A DNA stretch of 64,000 bases from assembly GCA_016699515.1 (NCBI GenBank), contig CP064978.1:186001-250000 (forward strand), written 5' to 3'. Source of the DNA: Candidatus Peregrinibacteria bacterium. Its GTDB lineage: Bacteria; Patescibacteriota; Gracilibacteria; UM-FILTER-43-11. Shown here piece by piece: positions 50,808 through 60,625 of this stretch. The first letter of the stretch is position 1. The number at the start of each line of letters is the position of its first letter. The notes under the pieces are model-generated. The model made no database searches, was not told the DNA's origin, and saw nothing but the letters and a program-made list of their open reading frames with translations. The position numbers were made by a program, and so were the translations under genes.

Positions 50808-52596
50808 ATGTGCGGAATATTTGGATACATCGGCCATCGTGAAAAAAGCATTCCTCTGGTTATTAAGGGCTTAAAAAAACTTGAATATCGAGGATACGAT
50901 TCGTGGGGGATCGCTAGTTATATTGATGGTTCTTTGTTTTTACAAAAACAGGTAGGGAAAATCTCGGAGGTTAAATTGGCTGATTTTAATGACCAAAAAA
51001 GCTCACTTTCTATTGGCCATACCCGTTGGGCAACTCATGGCGGAGTGACTAAAAAAAATGCCCATCCACACGCCGATCCGGAAAAGCGAGTGGTTGTGGT
51101 TCACAATGGTATTATTGAAAATTATGAATCCATTCGTGATCACTTTGGCAAAGAAAACTTTGTTTCCGAAACCGATACCGAAGTGATCGCTCATTTAATT
51201 GGATCATTTCGAACTGCACATAATTTTCAGGAATCCGTACTCCGGGCTGTTCGCTTGTTAGAAGGGCGTTATTCGATTGTTGTGATCGATCGCGACACCA
51301 ATCAGCTGATCGCCGCCCGACGTGGGTCTCCGCTGATTGTTGGAGTTGGAAAAGGAGAGTATTTTTTAGCCTCAGACATTCCTGCTTTTTTGGAATATAC
51401 TCAGGAGGTTATGTACTTGGATGATGAAGAAATGGTCGTGATAGATGGCGATGCACTTTCGCAAAAACTTCAGGGTGAATTGAAATTTTTCAATATCAAA
51501 ACCGGCGAACTTATTCTCAAGCGCTTAGTTAATATTGATTGGCAGGCAGAATCTGCCGAAAAAGGGGACTATGACCACTTTATGCTCAAAGAAATTATGG
51601 AACAAAAGGATACGATTTTAAGAGCTATCAATCAGGACGAAAAAGAAATTATGAAAATTGCGAAAGCGATTAAAGAGTCGCGTGGGTGTTTTCTTTCGGG
51701 ATGTGGTACGGCTGGTAAGGTTTGTATGGCGGCGGAATATTTCTTCTCGATGATTGCCAGTCGTCATGTGAATTTTTCGCCCGCATCAGAGTTTCCTATT
51801 TATCACCACTTTTTAAGGCCCGAAAGCCTTTTGATTGTGGTTTCTCAAAGCGGTGAAACAGCCGATGTTCTGGAGGCAATGAAGGTTGCGAAAAGCAAAG
51901 GATCTAAAGTGCTTTCATTGGTCAATGTGCAAGGTTCCACTATTGCTCGCCAATCTGACTATTCGCTCCAAATCAATGCCGGACCTGAAAAAGCAGTGGC
52001 TTCCACCAAGGCGGCAACTTCACAACTGGCGCTTTTGCTTTTGATTACCTATGCCATGATTGATCAACTGCAAGAAGGGAGGCGTGTGCTTGCAGAAACT
52101 GCGAGTAAGGTCAATGACATGCTTAACGCGTTTTCTGAATTACATTAAAAAAGTGGCTGAGCAGATTAAAGACCATGAGAATACCTATATCATTGGAAAG
52201 GCAGAAAACTATCCAATGGCCTTAGAGGCGGCTATTAAAATTCAAGAAGTATCTTACGTGCATGCTGAAGGTTTTGCTGCCGGCGAATTGAAGCATGGTC
52301 CGATTGCACTCATCACCCAAGGGACTCCTTGTATTGCCTTGGTGGCCAATGATGAAGTAAAGTCGGATATTCTTAATAACTCAATCGAACTTAAGGCACG
52401 TGGAGCCTATATTATCGGCATTAGTCCGGAAAATCATTCTGTTTTTGATCATTGGATCAAAATGCCCGACGTAGGTGTGGCTTCGCCGATTGTTAATTTG
52501 ATCCCGATTCAATTGCTTGCTTATTACCTGAGCGTCATTCGAGGGTTGAATCCTGATATGCCACGCAACTTGGCTAAGAGTGTAACCGTTAAGTAA
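50808..52596 (+). CDS. glmS: Glutamine-fructose-6-phosphate aminotransferase (isomerizing), one frameshift
   Basis: Cys2 nucleophile (MCGIFGYIG), IGHTRWATHG, VVVHNGIIENY and SETDTEVIAHLI define the glutaminase domain. SIS domains have CGTAGKV-type (SGCGTAGKVCMAAEY) and VVSQSGETADVLEA, then EVSYVHAEGFAAGELKHGPIALI and the end AYYLSVIRGLNPDMPRNLAKSVTVK. The frame ends at NAFSELH (52148) and resumes one base on as KKVAEQIKDHEN. Removing one base near 52144-52150 restores ~596 residues, full family length. It makes glucosamine-6-P for peptidoglycan and is normally essential. Confidence 0.92.
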
Positions 52597-52676
52597 TCCA
52601 GGTAGTGGTTCATGTCGTTGATCACATTGTGGATTATGCGGTGAGCCAGATATTAGCAATTTGTGACCTTTAAATT

Positions 52677-53291
52677 ATGATTATTAATTCAGCTATAAAC
52701 GGGTATCCGGTTCTGATGATTGTTTGGAATCTATTCTTGGCGTTGGTGCCGGTTTGGATCGCCCTACACCTTGCTAAAAGGCTGAATAAAGTCACTTGGA
52801 AGTCAGCCAATGTTAGACAGCGTGTCTACTTTGTGGTTGGGTTTCTTGCTTGGTTCTTTTTCTTTCCTAACACGGCCTATTTATTTACCATCGTGCGACA
52901 TTTGGTTGACTACTGCTTGGTTTATAATGAGTATCGTGTTTGCCCGCTTTACAGTTGGCAGCCGGTTTTCTTTTTTACCTACGCCGCTTTGGGGCTACCC
53001 ACCTTTTGGGTGGCGATGAATCGCATGACTCATTTTTTGATGACTTTTTTTAAGGCCTCCGCACTACGATTTTTCCCCATCATCGTTATGCCGATTATGT
53101 CCTTAGGTGTTTTGATGGGTTTAATTCAGCGCTTTAATACTTGGGATTTAACGCATCGGCCTTTTTATATTATTCAAAAAAGCCTTATTTATATTACCGA
53201 TGTGCGTTACCTCATTAATTGGATGTTGATTACTCTATTGTTTTGGGTAATCTATTTGGTCATGGATTTCTTAACCCAGCTCCATCGATGA
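52677..53291 (+). CDS. DUF1361 integral membrane protein
   Basis: 204 residues with about six membrane helices. FLAWFFFFPNTAYLFTIVRHLVD is the DUF1361 hallmark. Function unknown. The 80 bp after glmS hold no gene. Its TGA overlaps the ATG of the acylphosphatase gene (53288-53291), so the two are coupled. Confidence 0.85.
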   Translation: MIINSAINGYPVLMIVWNLFLALVPVWIALHLAKRLNKVTWKSANVRQRVYFVVGFLAWFFFFPNTAYLFTIVRHLVDYCLVYNEYRVCPLYSWQPVFFFTYAALGLPTFWVAMNRMTHFLMTFFKASALRFFPIIVMPIMSLGVLMGLIQRFNTWDLTHRPFYIIQKSLIYITDVRYLINWMLITLLFWVIYLVMDFLTQLHR

Positions 53292-53527
53292 TACGTGTTC
53301 AACTCACGATTAGTGGCAAAGTTCAGAATGTTTTTTTCCGTGTTAACGCACAACAAAAAGCTCAACAGTTATTCATAAAAGGTTGGGTTGCGAACAATGC
53401 GGATGGTACGGTCACCATTGTTGCTGAAGGCGCCGAAAATCAAATCAATGACTTTATTGATTGGTGCCACAGTGGCCCTAGTACCGCCCATGTTCAAACA
53501 GTGCACGTTGATCCCATTCCTACATGA
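53288..53527 (+). CDS. acyP: Acylphosphatase
   Basis: 79 residues from the ATG at 53288. The motif GKVQNVFFRVNAQQKAQQL carries the catalytic Arg, and GWVANNADGTVTIVAEG the catalytic Asn. The family normally reads G-x-VQGVxFR; here Asn replaces Gly in VQNVFFR. The C-terminus is short by a few residues. It hydrolyses carboxyl-phosphate bonds in the cytoplasm. Confidence 0.9.
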   Translation: MIRVQLTISGKVQNVFFRVNAQQKAQQLFIKGWVANNADGTVTIVAEGAENQINDFIDWCHSGPSTAHVQTVHVDPIPT

Positions 53528-53560
53528 ACGAATTCGATACGTTTGAAATTCGATATTAGG

Positions 53561-54352
53561 CTATTCGGTTAAGAACGTATTCGTATCGTATGCGAGCACT
53601 GTTATATCCCACGGTTGATTTTTAGTAATCGCTCTTACATTGCCTGTTTCAAATATCTCCCCCTTAAATACAATGTCCTTCATGTACTTATACTTTTTTG
53701 CGAGCACGCTGCTTCTTCGCGCTTGGGCTAAAAATTCTTTTTGATGCAGCACGTAATACACATAGGTTTCTGCAAATTCTTCGAACGGGTTGCTCATGCT
53801 ATAGCCTGAAACAAAGTCTTCATTGGTAGCATTTCTTTTTCGTTCATGTTCGTTTTTCCAGCTGATGCGATAGAAATCTAGACTTGGGTCGCTTTCAAAT
53901 ACCGGAACATCAAAATCCATAAAATTGCTTTTTACACTCTGATCACGCTCTTTCATCAACCCTAAATCTACCAAATGACCCATTTCATGAATGAGCACTC
54001 CGATCAATTCTTGCTGACTCATTGCAACTCCCCGAATGATCATAACGTTTTTTCCACCAAATCCGCGATGTGCTTTTGGATTATAATCGATCACTAGATT
54101 TTTTAATTGATTAACGTGTTCTATTGGGAGCTGATTGAGCGCACTCTTGATGATTTGCCTTGGATCATCCGTATTTTGATTGAATGATTCCGATTGATTT
54201 TTTGCTGAAAAGTGAACCTGTGTACCCCCCTTTTCTTCAATGGCGGATGGGTAAACGTGCTCCACTTGAGTTCCGTTCAAGCTTCCTTGCCACCCGTACA
54301 AGGTAAACGCAAAGCTGATTGCCGCTAAAAATAAAGAGAGAGCTTTTTTCAT
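53561..54352 (-). CDS. Exported zinc metallopeptidase (HExxH gluzincin-like)
   Basis: 263 residues with a signal peptide (KKALSLFLAAISFAFTLYG). Active-site helix ELIGVLIHEMGHLVDLGLM and a downstream PFEEFAETYVYYVLHQKEF, where the Glu of FAE is a likely third zinc ligand, as in anthrax lethal factor-like and related peptidases. Thus extracellular or wall-side proteolysis; substrate unknown. Its promoter is at 54408-54436. Confidence 0.78.
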   Translation of the reverse strand: MKKALSLFLAAISFAFTLYGWQGSLNGTQVEHVYPSAIEEKGGTQVHFSAKNQSESFNQNTDDPRQIIKSALNQLPIEHVNQLKNLVIDYNPKAHRGFGGKNVMIIRGVAMSQQELIGVLIHEMGHLVDLGLMKERDQSVKSNFMDFDVPVFESDPSLDFYRISWKNEHERKRNATNEDFVSGYSMSNPFEEFAETYVYYVLHQKEFLAQARRSSVLAKKYKYMKDIVFKGEIFETGNVRAITKNQPWDITVLAYDTNTFLTE

Positions 54353-54407
54353 CTATAGGGATGAATTAAGAATTATTGCTCTTTATTTTTGTTTTTGAAT
54401 GATTCGT

Positions 54408-54436
54408 AAAATACCATATTTATTTTAATTTGTCAA
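54408..54436 (-). promoter_or_regulatory. Sigma70-type promoter for the metallopeptidase
   Basis: Minus strand: TTGACA (54436-54431), 17-bp spacer, TATTTT (54413-54408), 55 bp before the ATG. Confidence 0.6.
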
Positions 54437-54523
54437 TTAAATAATGACGTGTGAAGGTTTCCACCCACGACGATCGACTTTTTTTGTTGTATCGTATCTC
54501 TGATCTTTTTTTACTTGTGAACT

Positions 54524-56050
54524 ATGTCTACCGCCCGGAGAATTCTTGCCAACACCTTTGTTCAATTTGCCGGCAAACTCATTACGGCAGGGCTTTCTAT
54601 TGTTGTTTTAAAGCTGATTACCGGTTATTTGGGGGCGAGTGGCTACGGCGATTATACGACGATCTATCAATTTTTAGCCTTTTTTGGCATTGCTGCTGAT
54701 TTTGGAATTTATACGATTACGGTCAAGGAAATGTCTAAGCCGAATGCCAATATTCAGCGTATTTTAGGCAACGCCATGAGCTTAAGAACCGTGCTGATCA
54801 TCATTACGATGGCTCTTGCATTGATCGCAGCTTTTTTGATTCCCAAATACCACGGCACACTCATACCCATCGGTGTGGCCATTGCCACGCTGGCAACTTT
54901 TTTTACCTTGCTCAACGGGACTATCTCCAGCGTGTTGCAGGTTTATTTAAAAATGCAGTATGCCACAATCAGTTTGATTGTTGGGAAAGTGATTTCAGTT
55001 GGCTATATGATTTGGGCGGTGACCGCTTATGCTCATAACCCCGAAGCCGGCTTCTATCAGTTGATGTGGTCGGGCGTGATTGGCAATGGAGTTATGTTCT
55101 TTATTACCGCTTACTATACGCGCCGCTATACTAAAATTACCTATGCGTTTGACTTTGCCTATTGGAAGCAAATTTTTTACACGTCGCTTCCTTTCGGAGT
55201 TGCCTTGATTCTTAACACCATTTATTTTCGCCTGGATATTTTGCTCATGAATTTTATTTTACCTCACAGCAGTGTGCTTAATGGGGTTTCTGATTGTGTG
55301 CAAACCCTATGTGGTGACACCGAAAACGGCTTGTATGGAGTGGCAATGCGTATGCTGGAAATGCTTATCATTATTCCGGTTTATTTTATGAATTCTGTGC
55401 TGCCTGTGATGACTCGATACATGGAGGAACAAAAAGAAAAGGTTCAACAATTGATCCAGTATTCTTTTGATTTTTTGGTGGCCACTTCAATGCCGATTCT
55501 CGTGGGTGGCTTTATTTTGGCTAAGCCTATTGTACTATTTATATCTGATCCCGAATTTGTAAGTGGGCACACTTTCATTTATGGTGCCGATATCGCGATG
55601 CGCATTTTGATGTTTGCCATGATGTTCTCGTTTTTAAATGCCCTTTTCGGTTTTACTTTGGTGGTTCTTAATCGACAAAAATATCTTATGTACATTAATT
55701 TTGTGGCGGTACTGTTCAACTTAGTTAGTAATATTTTTGTCATCAAACATTGGGGATTTCGCGGTGCCGCCTTTACGTCGGTTCTTTCTGAGCTGATCAT
55801 TCTCCTTTTTATTCATCGTGTGTCTCAGCGTGAAATGGGCTTTAAGCTCAACTCTAGTTCATTTTGGAAATATCTGATTTCATCATTGCTCATGGGCTTG
55901 ATTGTCTTCCTGGGCTACTCGTGGTTGATCGATCTTTGGTTTGTTTATCAATTGGCCGTGCTGGTCCCCCTGGGCGGGCTCGTCTATTTGCTGATGGTAT
56001 GGAAAACCGGAGCCGTTACGCCAGAAATGTTGCGACTCATTAAAAAATAA
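54524..56050 (+). CDS. Wzx-like polysaccharide flippase (MOP superfamily)
   Basis: 508 residues with ~12-14 membrane helices. The N-terminus LANTFVQFAGKLITAGLSIVVLKLITGYLGASGYGDYTTIYQF is the PST/Wzx pattern. It flips lipid-linked oligosaccharides to the outer face. With TagA, RmlB and two GT4s it fits surface-glycan assembly. A ~20-residue loop with two cysteines (SVLNGVSDCVQTLCGDTENGLYG) is unusual. Its stop overlaps the rnhB ATG at 56050. Confidence 0.88.
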   Translation: MSTARRILANTFVQFAGKLITAGLSIVVLKLITGYLGASGYGDYTTIYQFLAFFGIAADFGIYTITVKEMSKPNANIQRILGNAMSLRTVLIIITMALALIAAFLIPKYHGTLIPIGVAIATLATFFTLLNGTISSVLQVYLKMQYATISLIVGKVISVGYMIWAVTAYAHNPEAGFYQLMWSGVIGNGVMFFITAYYTRRYTKITYAFDFAYWKQIFYTSLPFGVALILNTIYFRLDILLMNFILPHSSVLNGVSDCVQTLCGDTENGLYGVAMRMLEMLIIIPVYFMNSVLPVMTRYMEEQKEKVQQLIQYSFDFLVATSMPILVGGFILAKPIVLFISDPEFVSGHTFIYGADIAMRILMFAMMFSFLNALFGFTLVVLNRQKYLMYINFVAVLFNLVSNIFVIKHWGFRGAAFTSVLSELIILLFIHRVSQREMGFKLNSSSFWKYLISSLLMGLIVFLGYSWLIDLWFVYQLAVLVPLGGLVYLLMVWKTGAVTPEMLRLIKK

Positions 56051-56670
56051 TGCTTCATCAATTGGTGCCGATGTATGAAATGGAACAACAACTTAGGCAA
56101 AGGGGTTATTGCGCTATTGCGGGAGTGGATGAAGCGGGTCGTGGGCCTTTGGCTGGCCCTGTGGTAGCCGCTGCGGTTATTTTGCCAATTGATTACCGTA
56201 ATGATGCCATTCAAGATTCAAAAAAACTCAGCCCACTACAGCGGGAACATTTGTTTGAAGAAATTATAAGGGTCGCCGTAAGTTATGGCATTGGGAAAGT
56301 GTCTGCGGCCCATATCGATAAAACCGATATTTTAACCGCGTCTAAACTGGCGATGCGCAAAGCCATTCTTAAGTTACAGCCCCTCCCTGATTTTATCTTA
56401 ACCGATGCGGTTCCGGTTAATATCGCTGATATTCCTCAAATGCCCATGATTGATGGCGATGCACGTAGTTTTGTTATTGCGGCAGCGTCAATTTTGGCAA
56501 AGGTCACTCGAGACCGCGATATGCATTCCTTTCACAAAAAACACCCACATTATGGCTTTGACCAACACATGGGATACGGCACTCCTATCCACCTGAAAGC
56601 CATTGAAATTCATGGGCCCTGCCGTATTCATCGCATGAGCTTTGCCCCCCTTCGTTCGATTGTAAATTGA
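56050..56670 (+). CDS. rnhB: Ribonuclease HII
   Basis: 206 residues. GVDEAGRGPLAGPVVAAAVIL (Asp27, Glu28), DSKKLSP, IDGDARSF with the third Asp, ASILAKVTRDR and HGYGT-type end (FDQHMGYGTPIHLKAI). Cleaves RNA in RNA-DNA hybrids and single ribonucleotides in DNA. Coupled to the flippase by a 1-bp overlap. Confidence 0.95.
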   Translation: MLHQLVPMYEMEQQLRQRGYCAIAGVDEAGRGPLAGPVVAAAVILPIDYRNDAIQDSKKLSPLQREHLFEEIIRVAVSYGIGKVSAAHIDKTDILTASKLAMRKAILKLQPLPDFILTDAVPVNIADIPQMPMIDGDARSFVIAAASILAKVTRDRDMHSFHKKHPHYGFDQHMGYGTPIHLKAIEIHGPCRIHRMSFAPLRSIVN

Positions 56671-56700
56671 TTTTGAGTGCCTTTGCACGCTTACACTTCC

Positions 56701-57123
56701 TCATTCAATCAACCCTTCATCTTTCAATATTTGCTTGTGATCGTATGCCAGCTCCATGGCTTTTACTTCATCCGGATTGAACCAACGAACCTCTTCGCAT
56801 TCTTCGGGTTGCGCCGGATAAGGGCTTCCGCTCAGGATGACCGAATAGTGGGGTAACGAAATTACCCGCCCTTTATTCGGGCTGGGGGTATTGTAGTATT
56901 TTCCAGTAAAGCGAATGACCTCGATATCCACCCCAATTTCCTCTTTGGCTTCGCGAATTGCCGCTTCGGCGGCCGTTTCACCCCATTCTAAAAATCCACC
57001 CACTAATCCCCAATATCCTGGAAATGCGAATGTCTTTTGAGAGCGCTTCATCAGCAGGAGTTCTCCTTTTGGACCTACAAATATATTTGCCGCGCCTACA
57101 TAAGGATGATCTTTTTTCATCAA
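56701..57123 (-). CDS. Nudix hydrolase
   Basis: 140 residues. The full Nudix box lies in GGFLEWGETAAEAAIREAKEE followed by IGV (G-x5-E-x7-REUxEExGU). GAANIFVGPKGELLLMKRSQK before and EEVRWFNPDEV after are common in NTP- or ADP-ribose-type Nudix enzymes. Substrate unresolved. Confidence 0.9.
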   Translation of the reverse strand: MMKKDHPYVGAANIFVGPKGELLLMKRSQKTFAFPGYWGLVGGFLEWGETAAEAAIREAKEEIGVDIEVIRFTGKYYNTPSPNKGRVISLPHYSVILSGSPYPAQPEECEEVRWFNPDEVKAMELAYDHKQILKDEGLIE

Positions 57124-57203
57124 AAAAATCTATAGAAAAAATTCTGCCTTGAGTATAATGTTTTGTATGAGGGTGGCAACCATTAATTTTTTAACTTCAC
57201 CTT

Positions 57204-57637
57204 ATGTTCTCTCACAATGACCTCCTTTCTATTGCTCATCAGCCTTTGGTCAAAATATGGGGTGAAGATCTGGATCAGTTTCCTGAAATTCCTTTTTACA
57301 AGGGGAAGTTCGTTGTTTCAGAAGAAGGTCAGTTTTTTGCAAAACTGTTTCCACTTGAAATGTGGGATAATATTGAATTTTTCATGATGAATTGGTGGCT
57401 GAACTTGGCGTTTCCAATCCAAAAAGTATCGATGTAAAAGAGGTGATTATTGGGGGTGGTAAAATTGAAGTTGAATGGGTTCATAATCACATGGTTTGTC
57501 GTTTAGGCGGCAAAAGCACTGTTTATGGTGATCATGATTCGGGCAGCCTGCCTTTAGAAGAAATTGAGCAAGAAATACAAGATGTTTTCGATTGTGAAGG
57601 CGCAGAGATCGTTTTAGAACTCGATGCCGACCTTTAG
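57204..57637 (+). CDS. Hypothetical acidic protein, one frameshift
   Basis: The ATG at 57204 gives HNDLLSIAHQPLVKIWGEDL and on to WDNIEFFMM; the other frame continues VAELGVSNPKSIDVKEVIIGG and ends EGAEIVLELDADL (57637). One missing base near 57390 (AAT to AAAT, giving MMKLVAEL) joins them as ~144 residues. Acidic, no signal or membrane helix. Not recognised. A TATAAT (57154-57159) lies 44 bp upstream without a clear -35. Confidence 0.5.
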
Positions 57638-57685
57638 TGACGAATACCTTTCGTTACAGATTTGATCATTTTTCCGTTTAACTTA

Positions 57686-57715
57686 TTGACTTCTTTTTTT
57701 GCGGTATTTTATTAT
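57686..57715 (+). promoter_or_regulatory. Sigma70-type promoter for the second pilus locus
   Basis: -35 TTGACT (57686-57691), 18-bp spacer, -10 TATTAT (57710-57715), 40 bp before the first pilin ATG at 57756. Confidence 0.6.
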
Positions 57716-57755
57716 CGGCCCCCTCATTTAACTAAGTTGCTTTTTCCCATGATCT

Positions 57756-58247
57756 ATGCGATTTTTCCGTGATCATCGGGGTGGTTTTGCCGTTCTTGAG
57801 CTGATTATTGCATTGAGCATTGTTGGGCTTTTACTATCCCTGACGTGGGGAACTGTTCAATTTTTACTTTCTCAAAAGCGATCACAAATTTTAAATGTAC
57901 GCGCCCATTTTTTAGCGGTCGAGGCTTTAGAACTCGTTCGTTCTTTGCGCGATTCTGCGATTTTAAACGATCGTGAGAATGGATTTTTTAATGCCATTGG
58001 TCAAAAAAATGGAGACTACATTTTAGCTCGAAATAATGACACTTGGACTCTGGTTCCTGGGCCTTTTGAAACGATTGTGGCGGATGACTATCCGGCGGGC
58101 ACCTTTTGTCGCGTGCTCCATTTTTTCCCCATTTCTGATTCCATCAAAGAGGTTGCTGCCGAAGTTCGCTGGAGCCCTTCCCATCATTGTAAATCAGTAA
58201 AAAATTCCATTTATTACTCAACACTTTTTTCATCCTTTTATTTGTAA
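57756..58247 (+). CDS. Pseudopilin (GspI/PilV-like)
   Basis: 163 residues. Prepilin leader MRFFRDHRGG then FAVLELIIALSIVGLLLSLTW, with Glu5 after the G-F cleavage site. Globular part with two cysteines (TFCRVLHF, SHHCKSV). First gene of the second locus; its stop overlaps the next start (TAATG). Confidence 0.8.
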   Translation: MRFFRDHRGGFAVLELIIALSIVGLLLSLTWGTVQFLLSQKRSQILNVRAHFLAVEALELVRSLRDSAILNDRENGFFNAIGQKNGDYILARNNDTWTLVPGPFETIVADDYPAGTFCRVLHFFPISDSIKEVAAEVRWSPSHHCKSVKNSIYYSTLFSSFYL

Positions 58248-58828
58248 TGTTTATTACTAAGCAAATTGCCGGCTTTACCTTGATTGAATTGATGATTGCA
58301 ATGGCGCTCTTTGCTTTTATATCCAGTTTTATTTTTCAACAATTTTTTTTAGTCCGTCGCTTTGAGCAAACCATTCGCCTCAATCAAATTTTGAATCATG
58401 AGTTGGCAACCGCTTTGCAATTTCCAATTGCTTCAAGTATCCGCGAGGCTGTTTCGATTGATTATGACCAATCTTCTGTCAATGAGCTCACTCTTTTTAC
58501 CAACCCAAGTGAAACGGAGCAGATACGCTTCTTTCTTCAGCCATTGTCTTTTTCTGATGAGAGTAATTCGACAAGCCGTTGGATGTTTCAAAATCAACAA
58601 GGTCACATTACTTCAGTCCTTTCAAACAACATATTTATCGATGAGCTCCAATTCGACTTTCCACCATTTTCCCCTCACACCCATAATGAAATTGCTCCAT
58701 ATGTTTCCATTGTAGTCCGTGCACATATTGCCTCGGATTCCCGCTTGCCGAATGAGTTTAATGAACCCTTCCAAGCTTGGTATCGAGTTACCTATGCGCT
58801 TAGAAATCGTCATTCAGCTATTCACTAA
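58247..58828 (+). CDS. Pseudopilin (GspJ/PilW-like)
   Basis: 193 residues. Cleavage site and helix IAGFTLIELMIAMALFAFISSFIFQQFF with Glu5. QQFFLVRRFEQTIRLNQIL continues the long helix. Globular part rich in beta segments. Follows the GspI-like gene with a 1-bp overlap. Confidence 0.85.
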   Translation: MFITKQIAGFTLIELMIAMALFAFISSFIFQQFFLVRRFEQTIRLNQILNHELATALQFPIASSIREAVSIDYDQSSVNELTLFTNPSETEQIRFFLQPLSFSDESNSTSRWMFQNQQGHITSVLSNNIFIDELQFDFPPFSPHTHNEIAPYVSIVVRAHIASDSRLPNEFNEPFQAWYRVTYALRNRHSAIH

Positions 58829-58836
58829 CTCTATCT

Positions 58837-59970
58837 ATGTTTATGATTCGTTTAAAATTTGGCTGGATGTTTACCCTCCTTTTAATTCTTTTATTGTGGG
58901 GTGGGTATGCATTGGTCCGCCTTTCTATCCGGCAGCTCGAGAGTACGTTTCATGCTCAGCAGGCCACAATGGATTCTTTACGCGCTGAACAGCAAAATAG
59001 TACAGGTCTTTTGGGTCAAATCGATGCGTATCGTCATGTGGTTTATGCCCTTGATCTTCTTTTAAATTCTCGTAAATCAGTTGTGAGCGGCTCGGACGAT
59101 GAAAACCCTTTTTTAGTGTTCGATTATGTTAGGGTTTTAGATGATTTGAGACGCCTTTTACCCAAAGATTCTCGTGCTAGCCGCTTTCAGGTTACTTCCA
59201 AGGGTTTGCTCACTTTGCCTGTCGAATCCATTGATTACAGCTCACTTGGACGTGTGCTGAAAAGTTTTAAATCCTCGGATTTATTTACAGAGGTTTACAT
59301 TCCTTCCGGTATGCAACGTGTGCCTAAACAGGTCTTAGATGGAGATCAGGTCCGTATTGAATATGTTTATACTTTTGTTCTTCAGGCCTTACTGAATCCG
59401 ATTTTTTGGCAGTCCTTTATTCCATTTTCAGATGTATTAATCGATGCTTATTATTTTGATGCTGTGCGCGATCTTGTTATTGCAGGATCCGTAGATGGCT
59501 ATCCTGATGGTCTTTTTCGACCTGATCAATCGATAAATCGGGCAGAGTTTTTTAAAATTGCTTTGTATGAGGGCTTTTCCAATGGTGATCTTTCTAGTTC
59601 AGAATATGAGGATTTTAGCGACATAGGACAAGAAGAATGGCATTTTCAATATGCCCAGATTGCCCATAAGCTTGGCTTGGTTGAAACTGATTATTCCGGT
59701 CGCTTTCCCCCTGATCAATTAATGACTCGCCTGGAAGTGATTCGTTCCTTGCTTGAATTATTTGACGTACCCCTTACCCCTGCTCAGGATTTTCCCACTC
59801 CCTCGCCGATGTTGCAATCACTTGATCCCGCCGATGCCCCCATTATATTGACCGCTCGTTCATATGGTTTGCTTGATCCATTCGATTCATATTTTGATCC
59901 ATTTGCGAACGCTTCACGCGCAGAAACTACCTACTTTTTGTGGCGCCTCAAAATGGATTATTTACAATAA
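58837..59970 (+). CDS. PilN-like protein fused to three S-layer homology domains
   Basis: 377 residues. N-terminal membrane helix (~10-30), a short coiled segment (QLESTFHAQQATMDSLRAEQ) and a PilN-type ferredoxin-like part (~75-165: RVLDDLRRLLPKDSR ... SIDYSSLGRVLKSFKSSDLF). From ~198 to the end are three SLH repeats: FSDVLIDAYYFDAVRDLVIAG with GYPDGLFRPDQSINRAEFFKI; FSDIGQEEWHFQYAQIAHKLG with GRFPPDQLMTRLEVI; and a weaker third with YFDPFANASRAETTYFLW. SLH domains bind pyruvylated wall polymers. PilN belongs to the alignment complex with PilO. The fusion would tie the pilus base to the wall. Confidence 0.75.
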   Translation: MFMIRLKFGWMFTLLLILLLWGGYALVRLSIRQLESTFHAQQATMDSLRAEQQNSTGLLGQIDAYRHVVYALDLLLNSRKSVVSGSDDENPFLVFDYVRVLDDLRRLLPKDSRASRFQVTSKGLLTLPVESIDYSSLGRVLKSFKSSDLFTEVYIPSGMQRVPKQVLDGDQVRIEYVYTFVLQALLNPIFWQSFIPFSDVLIDAYYFDAVRDLVIAGSVDGYPDGLFRPDQSINRAEFFKIALYEGFSNGDLSSSEYEDFSDIGQEEWHFQYAQIAHKLGLVETDYSGRFPPDQLMTRLEVIRSLLELFDVPLTPAQDFPTPSPMLQSLDPADAPIILTARSYGLLDPFDSYFDPFANASRAETTYFLWRLKMDYLQ

Positions 59971-59978
59971 CCCTCTTT

Positions 59979-60620
59979 ATGAAGCATTTTATTCAATCTT
60001 TCTATCGTCGTTTTTCTCGTTCTAAAGACATCAGTCATTCAGAAATTCAGGATTCCTTTGTTTCGATTCAAAATCAGCGTACACGCCAGGATCAATTTGA
60101 ATTTATCATTTTTCTTGCCCTGGTAATAACTTTATTTTTTATGTGGTTTAAAGCTCCTCATGCCCTTGGTGATTTTGACCAGTTAAAAACTGATGTAGCT
60201 GAGCAAATGCAACTCATCGAGATGGAGAAAAAAAACAATGATTTTCTTCAGGCTATAGATGACGATGCCCTGCAAAAAAACTTAAAAAAATTATATGTCG
60301 CCCTCCCTAATCAAGATGAAGAATCCGAGGCGGTTGTTTCCATGTTTGAATCGATGGCTTTAAAAAATCAATTGCTGATTGAATCTATCAATATTCGAGA
60401 ACTGCCTATTTCCCAGTTCTACCAAGATGAATTGATCGATATTGTTCAGCCTTATGAATACACCTTTTCGATTGAAAATCCTTCCCTTAATTCTATTTTG
60501 TCTTTTGTTCATTCCCTCCGTCTTTCTCTGCGAATTATGGACATTATGTCTATTGATATTGAGCAGAGTCGATCTGGCTATAAGGCCACATTAAGTGTTT
60601 TTGTTTATCATCTTATTTAA
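59979..60620 (+). CDS. PilO-like alignment subcomplex protein
   Basis: 213 residues from the ATG at 59979. Cytoplasmic N-terminus (~1-45), one membrane helix (EFIIFLALVITLFFMWF), a coiled segment, then a ferredoxin-like exported part (VSMFESMALKNQLLIESINI ... FSIENPSLNSILSFVHSLRLSLRIMDIMSIDIEQS), as in PilO. It follows the PilN-SLH gene by 8 bp and is its likely partner. Confidence 0.72.
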   Translation: MKHFIQSFYRRFSRSKDISHSEIQDSFVSIQNQRTRQDQFEFIIFLALVITLFFMWFKAPHALGDFDQLKTDVAEQMQLIEMEKKNNDFLQAIDDDALQKNLKKLYVALPNQDEESEAVVSMFESMALKNQLLIESINIRELPISQFYQDELIDIVQPYEYTFSIENPSLNSILSFVHSLRLSLRIMDIMSIDIEQSRSGYKATLSVFVYHLI

Positions 60621-60625
60621 CCATT

